A DNA stretch of 33,665 nt from contig JAUXUR010000051.1 of assembly GCA_030680745.1 (NCBI GenBank), positions 1-33,665 on the forward strand, in the 5' to 3' direction. The stretch is from Alphaproteobacteria bacterium (GTDB lineage Bacteria; Pseudomonadota; Alphaproteobacteria; JAUXUR01). The notes below the pieces were generated by a model. That model was not told the DNA's origin. It did no database searches and was given only the letters and a program-made list of their open reading frames with translations. A program made the translations under genes and the position numbers. Below are positions 7,475 to 15,012 of the stretch, piece by piece. How positions within the stretch are numbered: position 1 is the stretch's first letter; each line of letters starts with the position of its first letter.

Positions 7475-8419
7475 ATGCAGGGCAAAGTTATTACAATTTA
7501 TGGTGGATCTGGTTTTCTAGGACGCTATATCACTCAAGAATTAGCTGAATTAGGCGCCATTATTCGCGTTGGCGTACGCTATCCTGAAGAAGCTGCTTTT
7601 TTAAAACCTATGGGATCTGTCGCCCAAATAACGCCTATCGCCTTTAACATAACATCCCCTGAAACAATAGATGCGCTCGCCAAAGATGCTGACATTCTCA
7701 TTAATTGTGTTGGTATTTTATCAGAATCGAAGAATGCACATTTTAACGATATTCACCATAAAGGTGCTGAATATATTGCGCTTGCCGCCCAAAAACAAAA
7801 TGTTGAACGCCTTATTCATATCTCGGCCTTAGGCGCTAATTTAAATTCACCCTCTATCTATGCTCAATCAAAAGAAAAAGGTGAAGCCGCCATTGTTAAA
7901 ATCTTTCCTGACGCCACCATATTAAGACCAAGTGTAGTCTTCGGTTCAGAAGATCAATTCTTTAATCGCTTTGCAAAAATGGCTCAATTATCACCCTTCA
8001 TACCGCTTATTGGCGGCGGTAAAACAAAATTTCAACCCATCTACGTCAATGACATTGCACATTTTATTGCCGCCTGTCTTTCAAAAGATGAAACAAAAGG
8101 TCAAATTTTTGAACTTGGTGGTCCCAAGATTTATACATTTAAAGAATTAATGATCCAAATGCTTCACGATATAAATCGTGAAAATAAATTTATACCTATT
8201 CCCTTTTCTGTGGCCAAATTTTTAAGTTACATCCTTCAGTTTTTTCCCGGCAAGCCTTTAACACCCGATCAAGTGGACCTTTTAAAATCTGACAATATAT
8301 GCTCTGGCACCCTACCTGGACTTTCTGCTTTAAACATTCGCCCAACACCTTTAGAAATTATAACACCTGCTTATCTATCACGTTATAGACCCGGTGGACG
8401 TTATATTCGCAAAAAATAA
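7475..8419 (+). CDS. NDUFA9-like atypical SDR (complex I-associated)
   Basis: The 314-residue protein has a Rossmann dinucleotide-binding motif GGSGFLG (10-16) and a YxxxK pair at Y129/K133 (YAQSK), typical of extended or atypical short-chain dehydrogenases. The segments LINCVGILSE, HISALGAN, RPSVVFG and GGPKIYTFKELM match the complex I NDUFA9 subfamily common in alphaproteobacteria. That family binds NADPH and supports assembly or stability of NADH:quinone oxidoreductase. AGGGGG at 7459-7464 gives a strong ribosome site. It is divergent from the enoyl-CoA hydratase gene, with about 265 bp between. The NDUFA9 assignment is by pattern; a general NAD(P)-sugar epimerase is the alternative. Confidence 0.85.
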   Translation: MQGKVITIYGGSGFLGRYITQELAELGAIIRVGVRYPEEAAFLKPMGSVAQITPIAFNITSPETIDALAKDADILINCVGILSESKNAHFNDIHHKGAEYIALAAQKQNVERLIHISALGANLNSPSIYAQSKEKGEAAIVKIFPDATILRPSVVFGSEDQFFNRFAKMAQLSPFIPLIGGGKTKFQPIYVNDIAHFIAACLSKDETKGQIFELGGPKIYTFKELMIQMLHDINRENKFIPIPFSVAKFLSYILQFFPGKPLTPDQVDLLKSDNICSGTLPGLSALNIRPTPLEIITPAYLSRYRPGGRYIRKK

Positions 8420-8584
8420 CAAATACAAAAAACAATACAACAATATTAATTTATACAAAATGTTAAAAAAAACAAAAATATAGTAAATTTTAATAATTAT
8501 CAATTTGTTTAAATTAATTATTCACCAACGCCTAGGTTTTGCAACCATATCATTATCCATAAGTTTAATTGCTTATCCTATAAT

Positions 8585-8614
8585 TTGACAAAAAATATAA
8601 CTTTAAATTATAAT
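8585..8614 (+). promoter_or_regulatory. Consensus sigma70 promoter before the ubiquitin-like gene
   Basis: A perfect TTGACA (8585-8590) and a perfect TATAAT (8609-8614) are 18 nt apart. The expected start of transcription is about 8621, some 37 nt before the ATG at 8658. Both boxes match the consensus exactly, which suggests strong constitutive expression of the small exported protein. Confidence 0.55.
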
Positions 8615-8657
8615 AAAATAGTGACCGTTACACAAAAACAACCAAAAGGATGGAATC

Positions 8658-9050
8658 ATGAAAAAATTCTTTTTTCTTTGTTTATGTTTTTTTTCAATAG
8701 AAACATTGCTTTTGCTGCCTAAAGCTTATGCTGAGATTATAGAGCTAAAATACGGCATAAAAGTTGAACCATCATCTCCTATGACTGAAGGTGCTATCAA
8801 GGTTGATCTTGAAGAAGTAAAAACATTTAACGATTTAAGGAAAAAAGTATCTGCTCTGCATAATGTTAATCTAGATAATCATGGAATTCTTTTTGCTGGT
8901 TTTTTTAAGCCTCCATATAAAAATTTAAAAGATTCAGGAGTAGTTAATAATGATACTATAGGATTTTTTATAAATTCAGAATATCAGAAAATGCATTGGG
9001 CACAACAATTTCAAACTCAAATAGATAAAAAAAAATCCAATCCCAAATAG
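8658..9050 (+). CDS. Small exported protein with ubiquitin-like domain
   Basis: The 130-residue product has a signal peptide (1-25, cleavage likely after AYA). Residues 46-105 align with human ubiquitin residues 12-71 without any gap. Identical positions in the aligned part include T56/T22, K63/K29, D73/D39, F79-A80-G81/F45-A46-G47, L90/L56, D92/D58 and T100/T66. Hydrophobic residues fall at the ubiquitin core positions 13, 15, 17, 26, 30, 36, 43, 44, 61, 67, 69 and 71. There is no terminal Gly-Gly; a 25-residue polar tail ends in SNPK, so conjugation like ubiquitin is unlikely unless the tail is processed. An AAAGGATGG ribosome site precedes the ATG. The function is unknown; a secreted mimic acting on host ubiquitin pathways is an inference. 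Confidence 0.7.
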   Translation: MKKFFFLCLCFFSIETLLLLPKAYAEIIELKYGIKVEPSSPMTEGAIKVDLEEVKTFNDLRKKVSALHNVNLDNHGILFAGFFKPPYKNLKDSGVVNNDTIGFFINSEYQKMHWAQQFQTQIDKKKSNPK

Positions 9051-9056
9051 AACTGT

Positions 9057-9078
9057 TTTTCTTTAAATTTAAAGAAAA
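9057..9078. terminator. AT-only perfect palindrome after the ubiquitin-like gene
   Basis: TTTTCTTTAAA and TTTAAAGAAAA form a 22-bp perfect palindrome 7 bp after the stop codon at 9050. It has no loop and only one GC pair per arm, so a role as terminator is weak and could be chance. Confidence 0.22.
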
Positions 9079-9130
9079 GCTTTATACCAAACAAAAAAAC
9101 CTCAACACCAAGATCAATCATCAACACAAA

Positions 9131-9538
9131 TTAATAAGGTAAATTCCTAATACAAGAAAATATGACAGTTGCCATCACATAAGGTGGCTCGTCTGAAAGC
9201 GCTAAATCAAGTTGCGACAAAAATCCATTCGGGGTCTTTTCATGCATAATTTGCAGCGCAAGATTATGAAGTGTTAAATAAGGCTTACGATTTTCTTCTG
9301 CACGAATTTCCATGTCAATCATCTTGATACCCGATCGCAATCCTAGCCCAAGCGCTTTCGCACAAGCCTCTTTAGCTGCAAATCGTAAGGCTAAACGTCT
9401 TATAGGATCTTTTTGACGAAAAGCATATTCCTGCTCAAGGGGCGTATAAACACGATCTAAAAAACGCTGTTGATGTCGTTCATAAAGAGGCTTTATGCGC
9501 CTCATATCCAATAAATCGTTACCTAGTCCTAGTATCAA
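9131..9538 (-). CDS. acpS: Holo-[acyl-carrier-protein] synthase
   Basis: AcpS transfers 4'-phosphopantetheine from CoA to apo-ACP and so activates fatty acid synthesis. The 135-residue protein shows the two family motifs: GLGNDLLDMRRI with metal ligand D8, and RFAAKEACAKAL with E57. The length is typical of the bacterial trimeric AcpS (about 125-140). The neighbouring genes do not form a lipid operon: fliJ lies upstream in the same direction but a 250-bp spacer with a repeat intervenes. Confidence 0.95.
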   Translation of the reverse strand: MILGLGNDLLDMRRIKPLYERHQQRFLDRVYTPLEQEYAFRQKDPIRRLALRFAAKEACAKALGLGLRSGIKMIDMEIRAEENRKPYLTLHNLALQIMHEKTPNGFLSQLDLALSDEPPYVMATVIFSCIRNLPY

Positions 9539-9592
9539 AAAATAATTCCTTTTATAAAACTGCTCACCTTATGGACAAATTAGTTGTCAAGC

Positions 9593-9660
9593 TTCCGCTT
9601 CCGGTACTCATGTACAAAGAAGTACACTCCGTTCCAGTTCTCAGCTTTCCTAGACTTTGC
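9593..9660. repeat. Intergenic repeat-like segment with small hairpin
   Basis: Between acpS and fliJ, a GC-richer segment contains TGTAC-AAAGAA-GTACA (9611-9626) followed by CTCCGTTCC. It has no reading frame and differs in composition from its flanks, as dispersed intergenic repeats do. No second copy is in the window, so the call is tentative. Confidence 0.25.
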
Positions 9661-9789
9661 CCCATAATCTGAACAGTTAATTCTAAAAACAACCTACACA
9701 AATTATAGAGCAAAATCTAGAAAGAACTAAAATCGAAAAGAAAAATCATGACAATGTATTTAACCCAACACTCTGGATAGTCTCACCAA

Positions 9790-10221
9790 TCAATTCAGCA
9801 TGCGTCTTTTCATTGACAATCCTATATCATCCAATTCGCCTTGCAAAGCCTTACTTGCTTTATCTCTCTCTTCAAGGTCTTGATTTTCTTGACTTATTTC
9901 AAATCTTTTAACCTCTTGAAAAATATTAGTAATCTCGTCAACAAGCTCTATCATTTGTTCTTGTAATTGATTTAATTCTTTATGCAACCCACTTTTTTTC
10001 TCCTCAAAGGAAATAATATATTGTCCGTAAATAGCACCATCATAATGAACTTCATTTAAAACTGTTTTTGTTTTAAGTTTCTGCTGCAACGCATGATCAT
10101 CTTCAAGATATTTCACACGATGCTTCAAAGCCTCAATCTCGTGCTCAAGCGCACGTAATTGTGCACGTCTTTCGTCTAGGCGCCACCGATGGAGGCGTAT
10201 TAAATTTTTTAAATCTTTCAC
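9790..10221 (-). CDS. fliJ: FliJ-like flagellar export chaperone
   Basis: The 143-residue protein is almost entirely predicted coiled coil with heptad-like Leu/Ile spacing and many charged residues, starting MKDLKNLIRLHRWRLDERRAQL. FliJ proteins are antiparallel coiled coils that fit the FliI hexamer and help deliver export substrates. The sequence alone is low in specific motifs, so the identification rests on position: its ATG overlaps the fliI stop by 4 nt (ATGA), the standard fliI-fliJ coupling. No other flagellar gene is present in the window. Confidence 0.78.
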   Translation of the reverse strand: MKDLKNLIRLHRWRLDERRAQLRALEHEIEALKHRVKYLEDDHALQQKLKTKTVLNEVHYDGAIYGQYIISFEEKKSGLHKELNQLQEQMIELVDEITNIFQEVKRFEISQENQDLEERDKASKALQGELDDIGLSMKRRMLN

Positions 10222-11558
10222 GTTGCATTCCTCCCGAGGATTTTTTCAAGTTCCTTATAGCCATCCTCTAGGGATATATTATTATTTTTATCTTGGGCTA
10301 AAAATTGCTCTAAAGCTGGATTAAGATCAATCGCCACATCAACTTCTTTCGATGTGCCACGGCGATAAGCCCCTAAGCGTACAAGCTCTGCCATATCATC
10401 ATAAAGACTTAAATGACGTCGCGCATCAGTGATTAATGCATTTTCTTCAGCACTATTGCAATCGGGCAATACCCTCGACAAACTACGCAAAATATCAATG
10501 GCTGGAAAACGGCCGCGTTCAGCAATTTTTCGATTTAAAATCACGTGACCATCCAAAATACCACGAACGGCATCTGAAATAGGCTCATTCGTATCATCCC
10601 CTTCCACAAGCACCGTAAAAAAGGCCGTAATATCACCTTGATTTTGCATGCCCGGACCTGCGCGCTCCAACAATTTAGGCAATTCTGAAAAAACAGAGGG
10701 CGTATATCCTTTTGTTGTAGGCGGCTCCCCCAAAGACAAACCAATTTCACGCATCGCCATTGCAAATCGCGTGACGGAATCAAGAAGACACAACACTTCC
10801 AATTCTTTGTCTCTAAAATATTCAGCCAAAGAAAGTGTCAAATAAGCCGCTTGACGACGCATTAAAGGTGACTCGTCAGATGTTGCAACAACAATAACAG
10901 ATTTCTGAAGCCCCTCTTCTTTTAAATCTTTTTCAATAAATTCATTGAGCTCCCGGCCCCTTTCACCAACCAAACCCACAACATTCACATCTGCTTTAGA
11001 ATAACGCGACACCATCCCTAATAAGGTTGTCTTCCCAACACCTGAGCCTGAAAAAATACCCAAACGCTGTCCACGGCAGCATGTTAAAAAAGTATTCATC
11101 GCCCTTACGCCTAAATCAAATTTTTTGCCTAATCGACGTCGTTCATGTGGCATCGGTGGAGAGGCATGAATCGCATAGCCTTCCTCTCCCTTCATCAAAG
11201 GGCCCTTCCCGTCAACAGGCTCTCCCAACGCATTAATAACACGCCCTAACCATGAGACATGTGGATAAATAATACCCTCTTGAGGCGCTATCGTTACAAT
11301 GGACCCAACACCAATTTGTTGTATTCTTTTAAAAGGCATCGCAATAGCGTAATTTTCATCAAATCCAATAATCTCACAAGGATGTTTTTCACCATTTTTT
11401 GATTCAATAAAACAATAATCACCTAAAGATAAAGCACGCGTAATCCCAGCAATTTTAATTATAAGCCCCTGAATGCCTGCAATTTGACCTTTTATTTCAT
11501 GCGGCGAAATATGTTCGATTTCTTTGAGTAATGATAAAAAGGGATGAGATTTAAACAT
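10218..11558 (-). CDS. fliI: Flagellar export ATPase FliI
   Basis: This ATPase energises the flagellar type III export gate. The 446 residues show Walker A GSGVGKTT (171-178, K176), the catalytic-Glu motif GERGRE (198-203), Walker B CLLDSVTRFA (D260) and the ATPase alpha/beta signature AIDILRSLSR near 353-362. GEPPTTKGYTPSVFSELPKLLERAG is as in alphaproteobacterial FliI. An SctN-type type III secretion ATPase is the main alternative, but the FliJ-like partner and neighbouring ctrA favour FliI. It is divergent from ctrA with a 147-bp gap between the start codons. Motifs are intact, so it is unlikely to be a pseudogene even if the organism is non-motile. Confidence 0.93.
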   Translation of the reverse strand: MFKSHPFLSLLKEIEHISPHEIKGQIAGIQGLIIKIAGITRALSLGDYCFIESKNGEKHPCEIIGFDENYAIAMPFKRIQQIGVGSIVTIAPQEGIIYPHVSWLGRVINALGEPVDGKGPLMKGEEGYAIHASPPMPHERRRLGKKFDLGVRAMNTFLTCCRGQRLGIFSGSGVGKTTLLGMVSRYSKADVNVVGLVGERGRELNEFIEKDLKEEGLQKSVIVVATSDESPLMRRQAAYLTLSLAEYFRDKELEVLCLLDSVTRFAMAMREIGLSLGEPPTTKGYTPSVFSELPKLLERAGPGMQNQGDITAFFTVLVEGDDTNEPISDAVRGILDGHVILNRKIAERGRFPAIDILRSLSRVLPDCNSAEENALITDARRHLSLYDDMAELVRLGAYRRGTSKEVDVAIDLNPALEQFLAQDKNNNISLEDGYKELEKILGRNAT

Positions 11559-11705
11559 TTTTTATCCAATTGATTTCGATTGGTTTTTACTATCATACTC
11601 AAAAAATATATTTTTAACATCTTGAAAGAAAGTTAAATTTAAGAGACCATAAACATAAGGGTGCTTCTCAAGAAAGACTCAATATAAAAGAATACGAGGA
11701 AACGC

Positions 11706-12467
11706 ATGCGCATTTTATTAATTGAAGACGACAAAGCCTTAGCTTCATCCGTTGAAGAAATGCTTAAATCCGCAAGCTTTGTTGTTGATTCCTGTGAATC
11801 TGCAACAGAAGGTTTTGAATATGCGATGGCTTATGAATATACGCTTGTTGTTCTGGATCTTATGCTTCCCGACACTGACGGATATACGTGGCTTAAGAAA
11901 TTCCGGGAAGCACATCACCACACACCTGTTCTGATCCTTTCCGGACTTTCACAAAAAGACAATATCATCAAGGGGCTGGGCATTGGCGCCGACGATTACA
12001 TCACGAAACCCTTCGACAAACGTGAATTACTAGCGCGTATTCATGCGCTCATAAGACGTAGCCGTGGTATTTCGAATCCAATTGTTAAAATTGGCCAAAT
12101 CGCACTCGATTTAAACGCAAAAACAGTCACTATTGCAAATAAAGCGATTGAACTTACAGGCAAAGAATATGGACTTTTAGAAATGCTTTGTCTTCGCAAA
12201 GGAAGCGTTTTAAGCAAAGAAACATTCTTGAACCATCTTTATGGTGGGATGGACGAACCACAAGCAAAAATTATAGATGTCATGATTTGTAATTTACGCA
12301 AAAAAATAAACAAATATGTCGGCAGTGATATTTATATTGAAACTGTTTGGGGCAGAGGCTACACAATCCGCGATCAAGAAGACGAACGTGTGAAACTTAA
12401 ATCACAAGCGCTTGCAAGCGGCAGTGGTCATGTAAACATAGTTGAGTTCAAGAAAAAAGAACTTTAA
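11706..12467 (+). CDS. ctrA: Cell-cycle response regulator CtrA
   Basis: CtrA is the OmpR-family master regulator of the alphaproteobacterial cell cycle and flagellar genes. The receiver domain (1-120) has acidic residues D8/D9, phosphoacceptor D51 in VVLDLMLPD, and GADDYITKPF with the conserved Lys. The winged-helix domain (about 128-230) contains GKEYGLLEMLCLRKG, FLNHLYGGMDEP, IIDVMICNLRKK and ETVWGRGY, which are near-identical to Caulobacter CtrA. At 253 residues it is longer than the 231-residue Caulobacter protein, with a C-terminal tail ending KKKEL in place of the terminal Ala-Ala that ClpXP recognises there. GAGGA at 11696-11700 is the ribosome site. No clear CtrA box was found in the fliI-ctrA gap. 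Confidence 0.95.
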   Translation: MRILLIEDDKALASSVEEMLKSASFVVDSCESATEGFEYAMAYEYTLVVLDLMLPDTDGYTWLKKFREAHHHTPVLILSGLSQKDNIIKGLGIGADDYITKPFDKRELLARIHALIRRSRGISNPIVKIGQIALDLNAKTVTIANKAIELTGKEYGLLEMLCLRKGSVLSKETFLNHLYGGMDEPQAKIIDVMICNLRKKINKYVGSDIYIETVWGRGYTIRDQEDERVKLKSQALASGSGHVNIVEFKKKEL

Positions 12468-12496
12468 AAAATTTTTACCCCCAGGGCTACTTACTA

Positions 12497-12560
12497 CTTC
12501 CCGCGACTGTTCCTACTCCGACGACCCCTTCCTTCTTCCCGCGACTTGTTCGCGGGATCC
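12497..12560. repeat. GC-rich palindromic repeat with internal direct repeat
   Basis: TCCCGCGA (12537-12544) and TCGCGGGA (12550-12557) form a perfect 8-bp stem around CTTGT. The left arm region CTTCCCGCGACT-GTTC also occurs 38 bp earlier at 12497-12512, so the unit is partly duplicated. The core is shared with the palindromes at 372-389 and 6231-6266. It lies between ctrA and a GNAT gene. Confidence 0.6.
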
Positions 12561-12626
12561 ATTGTGCACAAGATAAACAAAGGATATATTTAAACATATA
12601 CAATCACTTGTCCGAAAGTCTACAAA

Positions 12627-13229
12627 ATGTCTCTAAACCCTATTTTGATCGATTTACCTGAACAAATTGAAACAAAACACCTTTTGCTTCAAACGCCTAA
12701 AGCAGGATTTGGCGAAAAACTACATGAAGCAATTTTAGATGGGTATGAAACAACAAAAAATTGGGTCAATTGGCCAAACACATTACCAACTGCTTTAAAA
12801 GTCGAAGAAGATTGCAGAAACCATCATGCGGAATTCATCCTTAGAACATTCATTCGTTACATCATCATTGAAAAGGCAACATCAAAAATTGTAGGTCGAT
12901 GCGCCTTCCCTTCCTTTCAAACAAATTGGGCAATTCCACAATTTGGTATTTCTTATTTTATTCGTAAAGATTCACAATCAAAAGGCTATGCAACTGAAGC
13001 TGCTCACGCCATGGCAGTTCTTGCTTTTCAAACGTTAAAAGCGCGCAAAGTTGAAATTTATGTCGATGCTGAAAATTTAGCAAGCTGCCGTGTTCCTGAA
13101 AAACTAAATTTCAAACACGAATACACACAAAAAGGTGGCTGGCCCAAACATAATGGTGAATTAACCGAACTTAAAACCTATGCCATTTTTGACGTAAACG
13201 ATCTTTATAAAGCGAATATTAAATATTAA
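12627..13229 (+). CDS. GNAT acetyltransferase, RimJ/RimL type
   Basis: The 200-residue protein has the layout of RimJ/RimL-like N-acetyltransferases: an N-terminal strand ETKHLLLQTP, a central strand IVGRCAFP, an FGISYFI strand preceding the acetyl-CoA loop KDSQSKGYATEA (which stands for the Q/RxxGxG/A motif), and the late motif NLASCRVPEKLNFKHE. It should acetylate an amino group of a protein or small molecule; the substrate is unknown. No strong ribosome site precedes the ATG. It lies alone between a palindromic repeat and exported-protein genes. Confidence 0.82.
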   Translation: MSLNPILIDLPEQIETKHLLLQTPKAGFGEKLHEAILDGYETTKNWVNWPNTLPTALKVEEDCRNHHAEFILRTFIRYIIIEKATSKIVGRCAFPSFQTNWAIPQFGISYFIRKDSQSKGYATEAAHAMAVLAFQTLKARKVEIYVDAENLASCRVPEKLNFKHEYTQKGGWPKHNGELTELKTYAIFDVNDLYKANIKY

Positions 13230-13298
13230 TCTATGAGACAAAAAAAATCTTACGAGGCCTACATCCAACGAATTTATGGAACAATTTTTAATAACATT

Positions 13299-13508
13299 TT
13301 AGAAAAAAATGTTAAGCAAGAGATCTATTCGTTGCACATACGACAATTCTTCACTAGATCCATTATCTGGATTTTGTTCTTCCTCAGGCAAGACTTGACC
13401 AATATCATTAATTTCAACTTCATCCAACTGGTCTTCACCGATCATTGCATTTGCTTGAAATGCATAAACATTAAACACCATAAAAGAAATTAATATCGAT
13501 TTATTCAT
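13299..13508 (-). CDS. Short exported protein of unknown function
   Basis: The 69-residue product has a clear signal peptide (about residues 1-21, ending VYAFQANA) and a very acidic mature part rich in Glu, Asp and Asn. An AAAGGA ribosome site lies 6 nt before the ATG. The signal peptide end YAFQANAM resembles YAFNLDAM of the exported protein at 15904-16524, suggesting related secretory leaders. The gene stops soon after a hydrophobic end, and an AT-rich hairpin (13292-13314) overlaps the stop, so it may be a remnant of a longer gene. It is 32 bp downstream of the next exported-protein gene. An opposite-strand frame over the same bases is judged a shadow. Confidence 0.55.
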   Translation of the reverse strand: MNKSILISFMVFNVYAFQANAMIGEDQLDEVEINDIGQVLPEEEQNPDNGSSEELSYVQRIDLLLNIFF

Positions 13509-13540
13509 TTGATATCCTTTGTTAAGTAATTATTAAGAAT

Positions 13541-14446
13541 TCAATCCCAGCCTAATTGTTCTTTAATATAAGAAAAATCACTTGCATTAATCCATCCATA
13601 TTCACGAAAAACATTCAACAAAATTGTTTGGTATGCTTTATTATTAAAATCAAATGTTGAATATTTCAATCTTACTAAACGAATATACTCACAAATTCTA
13701 AGATATTTTAAATTTACGAGTGCCTTTAATTCATTATCATCAGAACATACATAATCTGGCAACCTATCATCAGCAATATCCGCACAAGGATAGGTTTCTG
13801 ATGCTTGAATAATCAAAATTTCATCGTGCAATGCGCCCGTATATTTATGAAGTTTAAAACCATCAATTTTTTGCAATGGCTCTGTTTTAATATCTTTTGG
13901 CGCATATCGTGAGCCTAAAATAGTAACTTTTATAGGTGCATTAAATCTATCAGGCATATCAATCACCGAAAATCGAATAGCTTGAAGTAGGTTGTTTTTA
14001 CTATCAATTGTAGTCATGAGTCCATTTGAAATTTTTTTTGAAAAACATAATTCTTCAAAAGTTTGTTTTCCTGGTATTTCAAGAATATAATTAAATGATA
14101 CAGATTCTGATATGTTTGTTAAATGTGCCGCAGAAATTTCTATCCGCCCATCAACATATATAAAACTAGGCGTAATTATTTCACCTGTATGATTGTTTTT
14201 AAATTTAAGATATTTATAATTTTCAACTGCATATGGACCTTGTGCTTGCATGCTTAACCGAATTGGAATGCTTTTTTCTTGCTCCTTAACAATCGAAGTA
14301 TATTTACTCTTAATTTGCTCAACAACCTCTTCTATATCATCAAGAGCACATTCATCACATTCACAGCAACTTTCATTTATTTCATGAGCATTACTCAAAG
14401 AAAAATTTAAAAAAAAAGACAAAAAAAGAACATAGAATTTTTTCAT
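13541..14446 (-). CDS. Exported protein of unknown function
   Basis: The 301-residue product has a signal peptide (1-20, cleavage likely after SNA) followed by a Cys/Glu/Asp cluster (SCCECDECALDD, about residues 26-37) that could bind metal or form disulfides. The middle part alternates short hydrophobic strands and polar turns, suggesting a beta-rich fold; the last about 80 residues are more helical. A GAGGG ribosome site precedes the ATG. It appears to be cotranscribed with the 69-residue exported protein downstream. No known family was recognised. Confidence 0.7.
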   Translation of the reverse strand: MKKFYVLFLSFFLNFSLSNAHEINESCCECDECALDDIEEVVEQIKSKYTSIVKEQEKSIPIRLSMQAQGPYAVENYKYLKFKNNHTGEIITPSFIYVDGRIEISAAHLTNISESVSFNYILEIPGKQTFEELCFSKKISNGLMTTIDSKNNLLQAIRFSVIDMPDRFNAPIKVTILGSRYAPKDIKTEPLQKIDGFKLHKYTGALHDEILIIQASETYPCADIADDRLPDYVCSDDNELKALVNLKYLRICEYIRLVRLKYSTFDFNNKAYQTILLNVFREYGWINASDFSYIKEQLGWD

Positions 14447-14685
14447 AGCAACCCTCGTGAAACTTAAATTTGAATAGACATAACTTGCAATTAATTAATT
14501 CAAAAATCAATAGATTTTTTCTTATATATCCTACAATTAAATTTAAATTCAAACAACATATTACAACTTTAATCGAATTAGCAGCTAATTTAGCCATGAA
14601 ATACAAGGACGACAACAATCCCTAAATACGCTATAATACTACAATACATAAAACCTTAAACGGATAAATTGGTGATTTGCTATAT

Positions 14686-15012
14686 ATGAGTGATGAAAAT
14701 GCATTAGACAAACATGTTCGCACACAAGAAAATGGTGTTAGTTTTTACGTTAAAATTACACCCCAAGCACCTCAAAACAAAATTGGTCTTTGGTGCCAAG
14801 CATCTGATGATTCCTGGTTTTTAAAAATAATGATTAAAGCAACACCTGAAAAAGGAAAAGCGAATCAAACCCTTATTCAATTTCTTGCAAAAACATTTAA
14901 AATACGCCAAAGTGCAATTTCTATTCTTCATGGTAATACTGACCGCATGAAATTATTGCTGATTGAAGGAGACTCACTTATCCTTAAAGATCTTTTGGGG
15001 AGATATAAATGA
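14686..15012 (+). CDS. DUF167/YggU family protein
   Basis: This is a 108-residue protein of the conserved DUF167 family, which has no firm biochemical role. The family pattern is clear: VKITPQAPQNKIG, then LKIMIKATPEKGKANQTLIQFLAKTF, then AISILHGNTDRMKLLLIEG. The ATG at 14686 was chosen over a TTG at 14677 because it is the standard codon with a GGTGAT site 9 nt upstream, and matches the family length. Its stop overlaps the folD start by 4 nt (ATGA), so the two are translationally coupled. Confidence 0.9.
   Translation: MSDENALDKHVRTQENGVSFYVKITPQAPQNKIGLWCQASDDSWFLKIMIKATPEKGKANQTLIQFLAKTFKIRQSAISILHGNTDRMKLLLIEGDSLILKDLLGRYK

Noticed and set aside
11559-11705. CtrA-box (TTAA-N7-TTAA) between fliI and ctrA
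   Set aside because: TTAA strings exist but at wrong spacing; in AT-rich DNA they are expected by chance.
13233-13493. Rightward 86-codon frame opposite the 69-residue exported protein
   Set aside because: The opposite frame has a signal peptide and a well-placed AAAGGA site, while this one has no family likeness and a Phe/Ile-rich shadow composition.
14391-14618. Leftward 75-codon frame upstream of the exported 301-residue protein
   Set aside because: It overlaps the start of that gene in another frame and has no ribosome site or recognisable motif.
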